From Candidatus Latescibacterota bacterium (GTDB taxonomy: Bacteria > JAAXHH01): a stretch of DNA of 46,646 nucleotides. Within the stretch, counting starts at the first letter, position 1. Every line of letters begins with the position of its first letter. This document shows positions 35,606 through 42,995 of this stretch, one piece after another. The position numbers and the translations under genes are program-made. The stretch lies in contig JAJEHX010000017.1 in assembly GCA_022823465.1 (NCBI GenBank), forward strand, positions 1-46,646. Reading direction: 5' to 3'. The notes under the pieces are model-generated. The model searched no databases. It was not told the origin of the DNA and was given only the letters and a program-made list of their open reading frames with translations.

Positions 35606-35719
35606 TTACGCATCTCCTTGAGGGTAAAGGTACGAGCTTTTCTGAACAGCCATTCGCTGTTCCTCGTGGTCCAGAATACAACCGCCTTCTTAGTCATACT
35701 CAGAGAGTATGAATACACC

Positions 35720-36019
35720 ATGGCCCATGGCAACGGTATTCTGAAGTCACCTCTTTTTCGTGGACGGTTGATGTACTCGAGCACGGCGCAGGTAAAAAAC
35801 ATTCGAGCTGGTGGTACGAAACTCCGACTGAAAGGAATAGGCGGAGTCTGGCGGATCGCATTTGCTTTCGACCCCGAACGCAAGGCCCTGGTTCTGGTTG
35901 CTGGCGATAAATCGGGCGTCGGTGAACAACGGTTCTACCAGCAACTGATCAGGAAGGCGGATCACCGCTTCGATCTACATCCTAATCGGTTGAAGGCTGA
36001 GAGGAGGACAAGAAGATGA
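35720..36019 (+). CDS. HigB/RelE-type toxin, probably 5'-truncated
   Basis: The C-terminal two thirds match the HigB-like RelE/ParE toxin family (an mRNA interferase in known members): GGVWRIAFAFDPERKALVLV, AGDKSGVGEQRFYQQLIRKAD and RFDLHPNRL. About 30 residues that normally precede the GRP-x region are missing. In their place the frame starts at an ATG at 35720 and reads through an IS3-family terminal repeat at 35742-35772 (KSPLFRGRL). The toxin has thus probably lost its first helices to an insertion and may be inactive. Its stop overlaps the antitoxin start by four bases (ATGA). Confidence 0.75.
   Translation: MAHGNGILKSPLFRGRLMYSSTAQVKNIRAGGTKLRLKGIGGVWRIAFAFDPERKALVLVAGDKSGVGEQRFYQQLIRKADHRFDLHPNRLKAERRTRR
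35742..35772 (+). mobile_element. Solo IS3-family terminal repeat inside the toxin gene
   Basis: TGAAGTCACC then TTTTTCGTGGACGGTT matches the intact IS end at 46507-46537 at about 25 of 30 positions, including 15 identical bases in a row (TTTTCGTGGACGGTT). The tip points left; the expected IS body to the right is absent, and toxin sequence follows directly. This is probably a scar of an internal IS deletion. Confidence 0.7.
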
Positions 36020-36345
36020 GTACGCTGACGGACAGAATGGACAAGCTGCCCCCGTCCCGACGGAAGAAGGTTGAAGAACGGGCGCAGGTACTGATTGCCG
36101 AAGAGATGTCGCTACGGGACTTACGCAAGGCTCGAAAGCAGACACAGATGCGGATCGCCAAGAAGCTCGGGATCAATCAGGAGAACGTGTCCCGCCTTGA
36201 ACAGCGCAGCGATCTGTTGATTTCCACCCTCAGCGGCTATGTCGAGGCGATGGGCGGGAGACTGAGCCTGGTGGCGGAGTTTCCGGGCCGGCCGCCGGTG
36301 GCGCTGACGGGCATTGCGGCACTGGGCGAGTCAGAATTGAAATGA
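36016..36345 (+). CDS. HigA-type XRE antitoxin
   Basis: A 109-residue DNA-binding antitoxin. After the N-terminal LPPSRRKKVEERAQVLIAEEMSLRDLRKAR, a Cro/CI helix-turn-helix (about residues 45-85) carries MRIAKKLGINQENVSRLEQRSDLL, then YVEAMGGRLSLVAEFPGRPPV, the usual ending of this XRE group. Members bind and neutralise the RelE-type toxin and repress their own operon. It overlaps the toxin by four bases and the following ATPase by four bases (ATGA at both junctions), so the three are translationally coupled. No stop or frame break is seen, so the antitoxin looks intact. Confidence 0.92.
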   Translation: MSTLTDRMDKLPPSRRKKVEERAQVLIAEEMSLRDLRKARKQTQMRIAKKLGINQENVSRLEQRSDLLISTLSGYVEAMGGRLSLVAEFPGRPPVALTGIAALGESELK

Positions 36346-37529
36346 TTCCTGAGTCCAGTCCCTTCAGACCGGGGCAGCCTGTCCCCATCGAGTTCTTCAT
36401 CGGGCGTTACCGCGAAATCGAACGGCTGCGCAGTATGGTCAATGCCAGTACGCAAGGCCGTTTCAAAATTGGCTTTGTAAGTGGTGAACGGGGTATCGGT
36501 AAAAGTTCTCTGGCGGCCTTCGTTCGTCGATTGGTCGAAACGGATAATGAAGTAGCGGGATGCCACGTCTTTCTTGGAGGCGTTCAGAATCTGAGTGAAA
36601 TGCTCAACCGTATACTACACATTCTTCTAAACGAGAGTACGGAGAAGCCTTGGCATCACAAGCTTTTGGATTTCTTCGGGGATCGCGTCAGCAAAGTAGG
36701 ACTCTTCGGGGTAACACTTGAGTTGAGTCTCTCGGAATCCGATATGTTGTCCATGGAACGCAACTTCGTACAATCCATAAGGCAACTGATTCAGGGTTTG
36801 AGGGAACACAAGAAGTCGTTGTTTCTGATTCTCGACGATATCAACGGACTGGCGGGCGCGGAGGGATTTGCCAACTGGCTGAAGAGTACGGTGGATGAGA
36901 TCGCTACGTCTCAACAGGACATGCACCTTTGTATCCTCGTCGTCGGGTTTGAAGAACGGCGCCAGGAACTCATCGCAAGTCAAATATCCCTGGCGCGCGT
37001 TTTCGAACTGATTGATATCGCGCCCTGGTCGGACGACGAAGTACGCGAGTTCTATCAATCGTCTTTCGACGTTGGCAGAGCGGAAGTTACCGATGAAGAG
37101 ATCGAGAGACTAGTCACGTTTACGGGTGGGCTTCCCGTTCTGGCGCACGAAATCGGAGATGCCGTCTGGAGGACGGCGAGGACCGCCAAAATCGACGACA
37201 ACGAGATCACCGAGGGAATCTCGATTGCCGCGGAGGTGATCGGAAGCAAACTCCTCACTCCGCAGATTTTCAGTGCCATTCGCAGTGAGAGTTATCGCTC
37301 TATCCTTCTGAAAATGGCAGACAGGCCAAGACCTCATTTCAAGCGGTCGGAGATCATGGAACTCCTGGAAGGTACGGAAAAAAAGAGGTTGGATAACTTT
37401 CTGCGCCGAATGACCGACCTGGGAGCACTTCAGAAGGATGCCCAGGGCCCGGGACGATACCGTTTTCCGAATCTACTCCACGCTTTGTACTTCTGGATGG
37501 AATCGCAACGCACGCAACACCGGCAATAG
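36342..37529 (+). CDS. AAA/STAND-like ATPase with C-terminal winged helix
   Basis: A 395-residue ATP-binding protein. FIGRYREIERLRSMV precedes Walker A SGERGIGKSS (Gly48-Ser55), then Walker B LFLILDDINGL (Asp165-Asp166), a sensor-like VVGFEERR, and WSDDEVREFYQSSFD and FTGGLPVLAHEIGDAVW, as in archaeal-type or Orc/Cdc6-like AAA_16 ATPases. About the last 90 residues look like a winged-helix domain (HFKRSEIMELLEGTEKKRLDNFLRRMTDLG). No fused effector domain is visible. Its start overlaps the XRE gene by four bases. The role is not known; coupling with a toxin-antitoxin pair suggests a defence or regulatory part. Confidence 0.8.
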   Translation: MIPESSPFRPGQPVPIEFFIGRYREIERLRSMVNASTQGRFKIGFVSGERGIGKSSLAAFVRRLVETDNEVAGCHVFLGGVQNLSEMLNRILHILLNESTEKPWHHKLLDFFGDRVSKVGLFGVTLELSLSESDMLSMERNFVQSIRQLIQGLREHKKSLFLILDDINGLAGAEGFANWLKSTVDEIATSQQDMHLCILVVGFEERRQELIASQISLARVFELIDIAPWSDDEVREFYQSSFDVGRAEVTDEEIERLVTFTGGLPVLAHEIGDAVWRTARTAKIDDNEITEGISIAAEVIGSKLLTPQIFSAIRSESYRSILLKMADRPRPHFKRSEIMELLEGTEKKRLDNFLRRMTDLGALQKDAQGPGRYRFPNLLHALYFWMESQRTQHRQ

Positions 37530-37547
37530 CCAGATATATAATCCTCA

Positions 37548-37793
37548 ATGTGGACCGTTGTTGTTAACTGGACCGATCCACGATTCAATTCGCGGCGTGT
37601 TTCGATGATGAAATCAATCGTACCCAAAGATGGTGGGTCGGGGAAGGTTTTCTACGAAAATATGTGGGATTACATTTATCGACTTCAGGAAATACGAAAT
37701 CGGATCATTGAGCGTGACTGCCTTTTGTCGCTCGTTGTGGGCAAGTCCTTCTCAGACAGGAAAGGGTTCTTGCTGGCCATTAGAGATGATTGA
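37548..37793 (+). CDS. Possible small protein after the ATPase
   Basis: An 81-codon frame starts 18 bases after the ATPase stop. The product MWTVVVNWTDPRF..., with a later YENMWDYIYRLQEIRNRIIERD, looks protein-like but matches nothing I know. No good ribosome site is visible. If it is not a gene, then 37530-37909 is an empty gap of 380 bases. Confidence 0.35.
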   Translation: MWTVVVNWTDPRFNSRRVSMMKSIVPKDGGSGKVFYENMWDYIYRLQEIRNRIIERDCLLSLVVGKSFSDRKGFLLAIRDD

Positions 37794-37909
37794 TGAATTG
37801 CCCTTTTCTCCTCCCCACCAGATACCGCACAATGCTCCACTACAGACTCCCACTCAACATTGCCCATAGCATTCTTGATCCGCCACTTACACAAAACCAT
37901 ATTACGACT

Positions 37910-38980
37910 CTATCGGCAGGAATTCGTCAGGTCTTCCAATTCATCTTCTTTGTAGGTGGCCGGTACCCATTCACGAGTCAGATATGGCTTGTCTATTTCG
38001 TCCAACTGTAATGCATCACGGTACTTTTTGGGTAAGCCAGCTGTCGGCGGACTATCCGGATGGTAAATCGGCCGGTTCCATTGCGGCATCCCTACTTCCG
38101 GCCAATGATCTTTGCCGTATTTCATGGGATATACCCACCAGAGTCCCTTATTCGATTCAACCAGGAAAATCTCGTCGGGTAAGTAGGTCTGTTCTGCCAG
38201 CAGGGATGGTAACTGGTTCCCGATGAGATCGAATCTCGTATTAGCGGCGTCCTGGCTTTCGAAAATCAGGACGGTCCGTGCCCCTTCGGCACGGCACTTC
38301 GCCAATTTCGGAAACTTGTCAGAGAAAGCTCTGCGGATCCGTTCAGTTCGTAAGCTCTCCAGGTCTTTGGGATAGTCAAGTACCGTTAGAACAAATCCTG
38401 GTTTGCGTCCTGTCACGGTCCCATTCCGCCACCTCAGCAATTCGACTGTACAGTTTAGACCCGGGGGCTTGGCTTTGACGCTATCTTCGGTAAAACAGTA
38501 AGGGCTGAGAGGGATGTCATAACAGTCGATAGGTAAAGATAGTCCGGTAATCCTCTCGAACATAATCTGCGCACTGCTTTTGACCCATTCAGCAAGGCCC
38601 TTCAAAACCCTGACCCGCTTTACATTCCCCCTGGGAAGACAAATCTCTTTCGGTACTTGAAGCACGTAGTACATGGGGTCCAACAACTGGCCAGCGAGGT
38701 TTTCTATCAAGAATTCTCTGATCTCCGCGACGGTTAACTCAGCATTGATATTGTTCTCGAAGGGTTCGATTATCGTGTGTTCGATCGCGTATTCCTGTTC
38801 ACCCAACTTCAGCCGCAATTCCACCGGCGGTCCTACTCGATCTCTCTCAGGTTGACGGATATCGGATCGTTCCTTCCGAGTACGTATTTCCATAGTCTTC
38901 ACGACTGCGTCACACGCTTTGCCCTCGTTTTTAGGAACGATCATCGGTGGTTTCTGGTATGTTATTTCGTTAATCTTCAT
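37910..38980 (-). CDS. Unrecognised 356-residue island protein
   Basis: I do not recognise a family. The sequence has PPVELRLKLGEQEYAIEHT (residues 51-69), with acidic residues and the EHT triplet that occurs in some restriction-like nuclease folds, then repeated beta/alpha-like segments (GFVLTVLDYP, GARTVLIFES, EIFLVESNKGLWWVYP). No membrane segment is present. A nuclease or sensor protein of the defence island is possible, but this is inferred only from neighbours and one weak motif. It faces the ATPase operon and stands alone on the minus strand; ribosome-site support is poor. Confidence 0.65.
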   Translation of the reverse strand: MKINEITYQKPPMIVPKNEGKACDAVVKTMEIRTRKERSDIRQPERDRVGPPVELRLKLGEQEYAIEHTIIEPFENNINAELTVAEIREFLIENLAGQLLDPMYYVLQVPKEICLPRGNVKRVRVLKGLAEWVKSSAQIMFERITGLSLPIDCYDIPLSPYCFTEDSVKAKPPGLNCTVELLRWRNGTVTGRKPGFVLTVLDYPKDLESLRTERIRRAFSDKFPKLAKCRAEGARTVLIFESQDAANTRFDLIGNQLPSLLAEQTYLPDEIFLVESNKGLWWVYPMKYGKDHWPEVGMPQWNRPIYHPDSPPTAGLPKKYRDALQLDEIDKPYLTREWVPATYKEDELEDLTNSCR

Positions 38981-39616
38981 AACTCTTGCCTAGTCACCCT
39001 TTCCATCAATCGAACCTTGCCAATCTGGCGCTGTCCCATACAATCCTCTGGTTCAAATTCAAGATCGCTTCTATGCTCCAACTAATACATTTGCGAACCA
39101 CTAAAATAACCTGAGTGGGATCTTTAAGAACGAAGAAAACTCTGTCGAGAATATGGATCGACTTCAGATCTGTTTTTGCAACATTGCCGGTTGGACTCCT
39201 GCGAGGTGTAGGTACTTCGATGATGGAGGTGTGCATCAAGATCTTGACTTGGTAAGTGTAGGTAGATGGCATGCGATCTGAGCATGATGGACTGATTTCG
39301 TTTGTTATTGTTGCGGTCGTGATTCTCGCGCTGTTTATTTTCGATCAACCACCATACATTCCTCCAGCTGACAAGGAACGGAGTTGACTGTAAAGAAACC
39401 GCCATGCTGTTTAAAATCCTCAATTTGACCTGCAGTAAGCTACGCGCACTGTACACGCGAGATTCACGCACGTGGCCGGGTTTAGTACGACGCATTGGGA
39501 AATTGCAATCAGGCATAATCATGCGATGACGCGTGGATCGTGTTCTGGTTTCTAGTGTTTAAAGTCCATTACGTCGTTTCCTATTGAACGTACAACAGTC
39601 ACTTAGGAGACTTGAT
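38981..39616. other. Long AT-rich gap with only tiny open frames
   Basis: No ordinary gene is visible in these 636 bases. On the plus strand are a 38-codon membrane-peptide frame (39271-39387, listed separately) and a 41-codon basic frame at 39404-39529 (MLFKILNLTCSKLRALYT...). A 132-codon minus-strand frame across 39124-39522 has no protein character. Confidence 0.5.
39271..39387 (+). CDS. Possible 38-residue single-span membrane peptide
   Basis: The frame MRSEHDG, a 17-residue hydrophobic span of Ile, Val, Ala, Leu and Phe, then DQPPYIPPADKERS reads like a designed small membrane protein. GGTAG precedes the ATG, which is only a fair ribosome site. Small membrane peptides occur in toxin and defence loci, but nothing else supports this one. 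Confidence 0.35.
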   Translation: MRSEHDGLISFVIVAVVILALFIFDQPPYIPPADKERS

Positions 39617-40537
39617 ATGCTCGACGATCTCGTAAAATGCATCGAGAAGCTAAAATCGCGGATGGAAAGTCATGCCGCGTCATTGCAGGCAAACGAATGG
39701 CGCACCCGGACGCAACTGATTGATCCACTGCTCTGCGTATTGGGTTGGGACGTTTCCGATCCCGCGCTAGTCACACCGGAATACAACGTGGGACGGTCAC
39801 GGGCTGACTATGCGTTGCTGCAACCTGATGCGATCCCACTTGCGGTTATAGAGGCCAAAGCGCTTAGTGATACACTGACGGACGACCATCGAACTCAAAT
39901 GACTGTATACGCCAATAATGTGGGCATTAAGTACGCGGGGCTAACGAACGGTAATCATTGGGAATTGTACGATGTCTTCCAACCCGTCGCGTTAGAAGAG
40001 AAGCGGATTCTAGATCTGTCGATTGCAGAAGAACTCCCACAAATTTGCGCTCTAAAACTCCTTCTGCTTTGGCGGTCGAACCTGGAATCAGGCGAGCCGC
40101 AGGCGGCGAACGTGCCGCTTGTGTCGAAAACAAATCTGATTCCCAAGCCCCCACCGCCTGGAAATTGGGTTTCTTTGACTAAGTATGACCCGCCATTTAA
40201 AACACCACCACCTAAATCGGTAAGGTTTTGGGACGGCACAGAGAAATCGATTCGGTACTGGAATCAAGTGCTAATCTCAACAGCTGAAAAACTGTATATG
40301 GAAGGGACACTTAAAACCACTGACACTCCTATACAGTTGTGGTCAGGTGGATATAACTCCATCCATGTAGAACCGGTCCACTCTGATGGTACGGATATGA
40401 GAGCTGCACAAATCGGTGATCCACCGCTCTTTGTAAACGTCAATCTGAACAGCAAAGATCTGCGAGACGGCGCCATCCGCTTACTCAAAAAGTACGACGT
40501 GGATCCCGCGGAGGTTTATCTGTTGCCGGGGAAGTAA
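39617..40537 (+). CDS. HsdR N-terminal-like PDDEXK nuclease domain protein
   Basis: A 306-residue protein whose first 150 residues match the type I restriction HsdR N-terminal nuclease fold: NEWRTRTQLIDPLLCVLGWD (Glu27 conserved), Asp64 in SRADYALL and Glu79-x-Lys81 in AVIEAKA, the PD-(D/E)XK core, then QMTVYANNVGIKYAGLTNGNHWELYD. All key residues are present. The last 130 residues (from about PPPGNW) are not helicase and I do not recognise them; they resemble no motor domain. AGGAGA lies seven bases before the ATG at 39617. It stands apart from the type I operon and is probably an independent defence nuclease. Confidence 0.8.
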   Translation: MLDDLVKCIEKLKSRMESHAASLQANEWRTRTQLIDPLLCVLGWDVSDPALVTPEYNVGRSRADYALLQPDAIPLAVIEAKALSDTLTDDHRTQMTVYANNVGIKYAGLTNGNHWELYDVFQPVALEEKRILDLSIAEELPQICALKLLLLWRSNLESGEPQAANVPLVSKTNLIPKPPPPGNWVSLTKYDPPFKTPPPKSVRFWDGTEKSIRYWNQVLISTAEKLYMEGTLKTTDTPIQLWSGGYNSIHVEPVHSDGTDMRAAQIGDPPLFVNVNLNSKDLRDGAIRLLKKYDVDPAEVYLLPGK

Positions 40538-40610
40538 CCGAGTTATGAATCTATCATTATGCGAAGTGGGGAAAGAAAAAGTGTATGAGTTACAAAATGG
40601 CCTAAAGTTA

Positions 40611-40910
40611 CTAAGTAAGGATTTTGGGGGTCATGGACCTGATTGTTTTGTAGTCCTGATTTGACCGAAAACGATCAGCACTATTTTGCAGATCTGTATA
40701 ACGATTTAACAGTTCCTCTAGTTGTTCAGCTAACTCGCCGTCGAATTGTCTTCTTCCATCTTCGTTGAGCGGTATTGTGTCTGCGACAGAAACTAGTTGT
40801 CTCATAAGCCCCTTAAACTCCTGTTCATAGAGTTCCTGAAGTCGGTCTTTCATATCTCTTACATTTTCATTATGGTCTCTGACTGCAACTATTGTTTCGT
40901 CGTAACCCAT
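40611..40910 (-). CDS. Small coiled-coil protein of unknown function
   Basis: AGGAGG stands seven bases before the ATG at 40910, an excellent ribosome site. The 99-residue product is highly charged and helical (MKDRLQELYEQEFKGLMRQL, then ELAEQLEELLNRYTDLQNSADRF), with no membrane segment, and would form a coiled coil. I recognise no family. It is transcribed toward the end of the nuclease-like gene and lies between that gene and an IS remnant. Confidence 0.55.
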   Translation of the reverse strand: MGYDETIVAVRDHNENVRDMKDRLQELYEQEFKGLMRQLVSVADTIPLNEDGRRQFDGELAEQLEELLNRYTDLQNSADRFRSNQDYKTIRSMTPKILT

Positions 40911-41042
40911 AATTCCTCCTAGTAGATGTGGGTGATGTTGACCTTTACCCATGCTATATTGTTTCGGGATTACAAGATCTGGGCATAACTGCCAAGTTGT
41001 CAGTTTTCCTGTAGTACCCCGACACCTTGACCAAACCTCAAA

Positions 41043-41343
41043 TGGCCGATTTTACCTAGTTTTCATGGCCGATTTACAAATGGTGATTCAGGCTTTTACT
41101 ATCCTCCTTACGACGTCTATTGGTGAGAATGTAACCAAAGGAGGAGTGGTGTCTGTGGGTGTCGTAGTAGCCCTCGGTGTATTGGAACTGGACGAGTCTG
41201 TCTTCGGCCTTTGTAGCAAAACGCTTCGTGCTCGATCGGTGCGGATTCCCGGCTGGGTTTTTGCATCGCATGGTCTTCTCACGTGCAAGAATCATCCAAC
41301 GTCTGCAGTTATACCAACGTGAGAACGAACACTCGTAGCGCAA
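41043..41343 (-). mobile_element. Decayed IS3-family element end
   Basis: On the minus strand, FATKAEDRLVQFQYTEGYYD followed by THRHHSSFGY is the altered end of an IS3-family DDE transposase (the intact one reads NTRRRHSSLGY). Its 3' end carries GCCTGAATC as in the element at 46507, shifted in frame so that the stop differs. The terminal repeat lies at about 41043-41073 (TTTTACC then GTTTTCATGG). The N-terminal transposase and the other end are missing. The copy has diverged further than the one at the window end. Confidence 0.8.
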
Positions 41344-41378
41344 ATGTCACTGCCGCAGTGTAGCACATTTGAGTTTAG

Positions 41379-42995
41379 CTATTTTAACGGGGGTAGTCCG
41401 AGTTCTTTCAGAAACGTGTTGTGCTTCGCAGTTGACTCCTGAATCTGTTGCTCGATCTCGACCAACTCCTTGTGCGTGGCCGGAAGATCGATCTCGACCT
41501 CCGGCTCGGCCGTGCTGACATAGCGTGAGATATTCAGGTTGTACTTGTTTTTCTCAATCTCGTCCATCCCCACGCGCCTGGCGTATCGCTCTATGCTATC
41601 CGGACGTTGCTGGTAGGTGTCGATGATCTTTTCGATATGCTCGTCTGACAGATAATTCTGCCGATTGCCCTTCTCGAAATGCTCGGACGCGTTGATGAAC
41701 AGGACGTCATCGGAGTTTTTGCACTTCTTCAGGACGAGGATGCAGACCGGGATACCGGTCGAGTAGAACAGATTCGCCGGCAGGCCGATGACTGTGTCGA
41801 TGTGTCCGTCGTCAAGGAGCTTGCTGCGGATCTTCTCCTCCGTGCCGCCACGGAACAGCACACCATGCGGCAGGATGATCGCCATCACACCGTCTTCCTT
41901 GAGGTAGTGAAACCCGTGCAGCAGGAACGCGAAGTCTGCTGCCGATTTTGGGGCCAGTCCGTAGTTCTTGAAGCGCACGTCCTCGCCCAACGTCTCCCTT
42001 GGGTCCCAGCGGTAGCTGAACGGCGGATTGGCTACCACGGCGTCAAAGTAGGGCTTCTTCGCCGGGTTCATCTCGCGGAGCATGTCCCAGTCGTTGGTTA
42101 GTGAGTCTCCGTGATAAATCTCGAACTCCAAGTCCTTCACTCCGTGCAGCAGCATGTTCATCCGTGCGAGGTTGTAAGTGGTGATGTTCTTCTCTTGCCC
42201 GTAGATCTTGCCGATGCCGCGTGATCTCATGTGCTTCCGCACGTTGAGCAGCAGCGAGCCTGAGCCACAGGCGAAGTCCATTACGCTGGTGAGACGATTA
42301 CGTTTGCCAGACTTCGGCTCCTGGCTGTCGAGGGTGACGATTTCGGAGAGGATGTCCGAGATCCGCTGCGGCGTGTAGAACTCACCGGCCTTCTTACCCG
42401 AGCCAGCGGCGAACTGGCCGATCAGGTACTCATAGGCGTCGCCGAGAGTGTCGCTGTCAGTGGAGAATTCCGCTAGGCCCTCGGCGATCTTAGTTATGAT
42501 TGTACAAAGCTTTGCGTTCCGGTCCGCGTAGTTCTTACCAAGCTTATCGGAGCTGAGGTTTATTTCTGAGAAAAGCCCGGAGAAGGTGCTTTGAAACGAC
42601 TCGTTCTCGATATACTTGAAGCTGTCTTGGAGCGTGTTGAGCAACTCGTCGTTCTGGGTGCGGGCCATGTGGGCGATGTTAGCCCAGAGGTGCTCGGGTT
42701 TGATGATGTAGTGCGCTTTGAGCCGCATCTGCTTCTCGAACGCCGACACATCGCCGGGATTCTGCTCGTACCAGTCGGGCAGGGCGGACCACCCGTCGTT
42801 GCTGATGCCGTCCTCGTCGGGGTAGTCGCGGCCTAGCTCCTTCTTCGCGGCCTGCTCGTAGTTGTCTGAGAGGTAGCGGAGGAACAGGAACGCGAGCATG
42901 TAGTCGCGAAAATCGTCCGCGTTCATCGCCCCGCGAAGCTGATCCGCGACGGCCCATAGTGTTTTACCAAGCTGTTTCTGGTAGTTTTCGGTCAT
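41379..42995 (-). CDS. hsdM: Type I restriction-modification methyltransferase subunit HsdM
   Basis: N6-adenine methyltransferase subunit, 538 residues. N-terminal HsdM helical domain (residues 1-135, with LWAVADQLRG and YMLAFLFLRYLSD), then AGEFYTPQRIS, SAM-binding motif I DFACGSGSLLLN (240-251), catalytic NPPF (323-326) and a C-terminal NLNISRYVSTAEPEVEID part that contacts HsdS. It would make 6-methyladenine in the HsdS-chosen sequence. It is the last gene of the operon; its ATG overlaps the ATPase stop by four bases. No break is seen. Confidence 0.97.
   Translation of the reverse strand: MTENYQKQLGKTLWAVADQLRGAMNADDFRDYMLAFLFLRYLSDNYEQAAKKELGRDYPDEDGISNDGWSALPDWYEQNPGDVSAFEKQMRLKAHYIIKPEHLWANIAHMARTQNDELLNTLQDSFKYIENESFQSTFSGLFSEINLSSDKLGKNYADRNAKLCTIITKIAEGLAEFSTDSDTLGDAYEYLIGQFAAGSGKKAGEFYTPQRISDILSEIVTLDSQEPKSGKRNRLTSVMDFACGSGSLLLNVRKHMRSRGIGKIYGQEKNITTYNLARMNMLLHGVKDLEFEIYHGDSLTNDWDMLREMNPAKKPYFDAVVANPPFSYRWDPRETLGEDVRFKNYGLAPKSAADFAFLLHGFHYLKEDGVMAIILPHGVLFRGGTEEKIRSKLLDDGHIDTVIGLPANLFYSTGIPVCILVLKKCKNSDDVLFINASEHFEKGNRQNYLSDEHIEKIIDTYQQRPDSIERYARRVGMDEIEKNKYNLNISRYVSTAEPEVEIDLPATHKELVEIEQQIQESTAKHNTFLKELGLPPLK

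Noticed and set aside
39124-39522. A 132-codon minus-strand frame in the island gap
   Set aside because: Rich in Ser, Arg, Asn and His without periodic structure and no similarity that I know; the plus strand offers more protein-like short frames.
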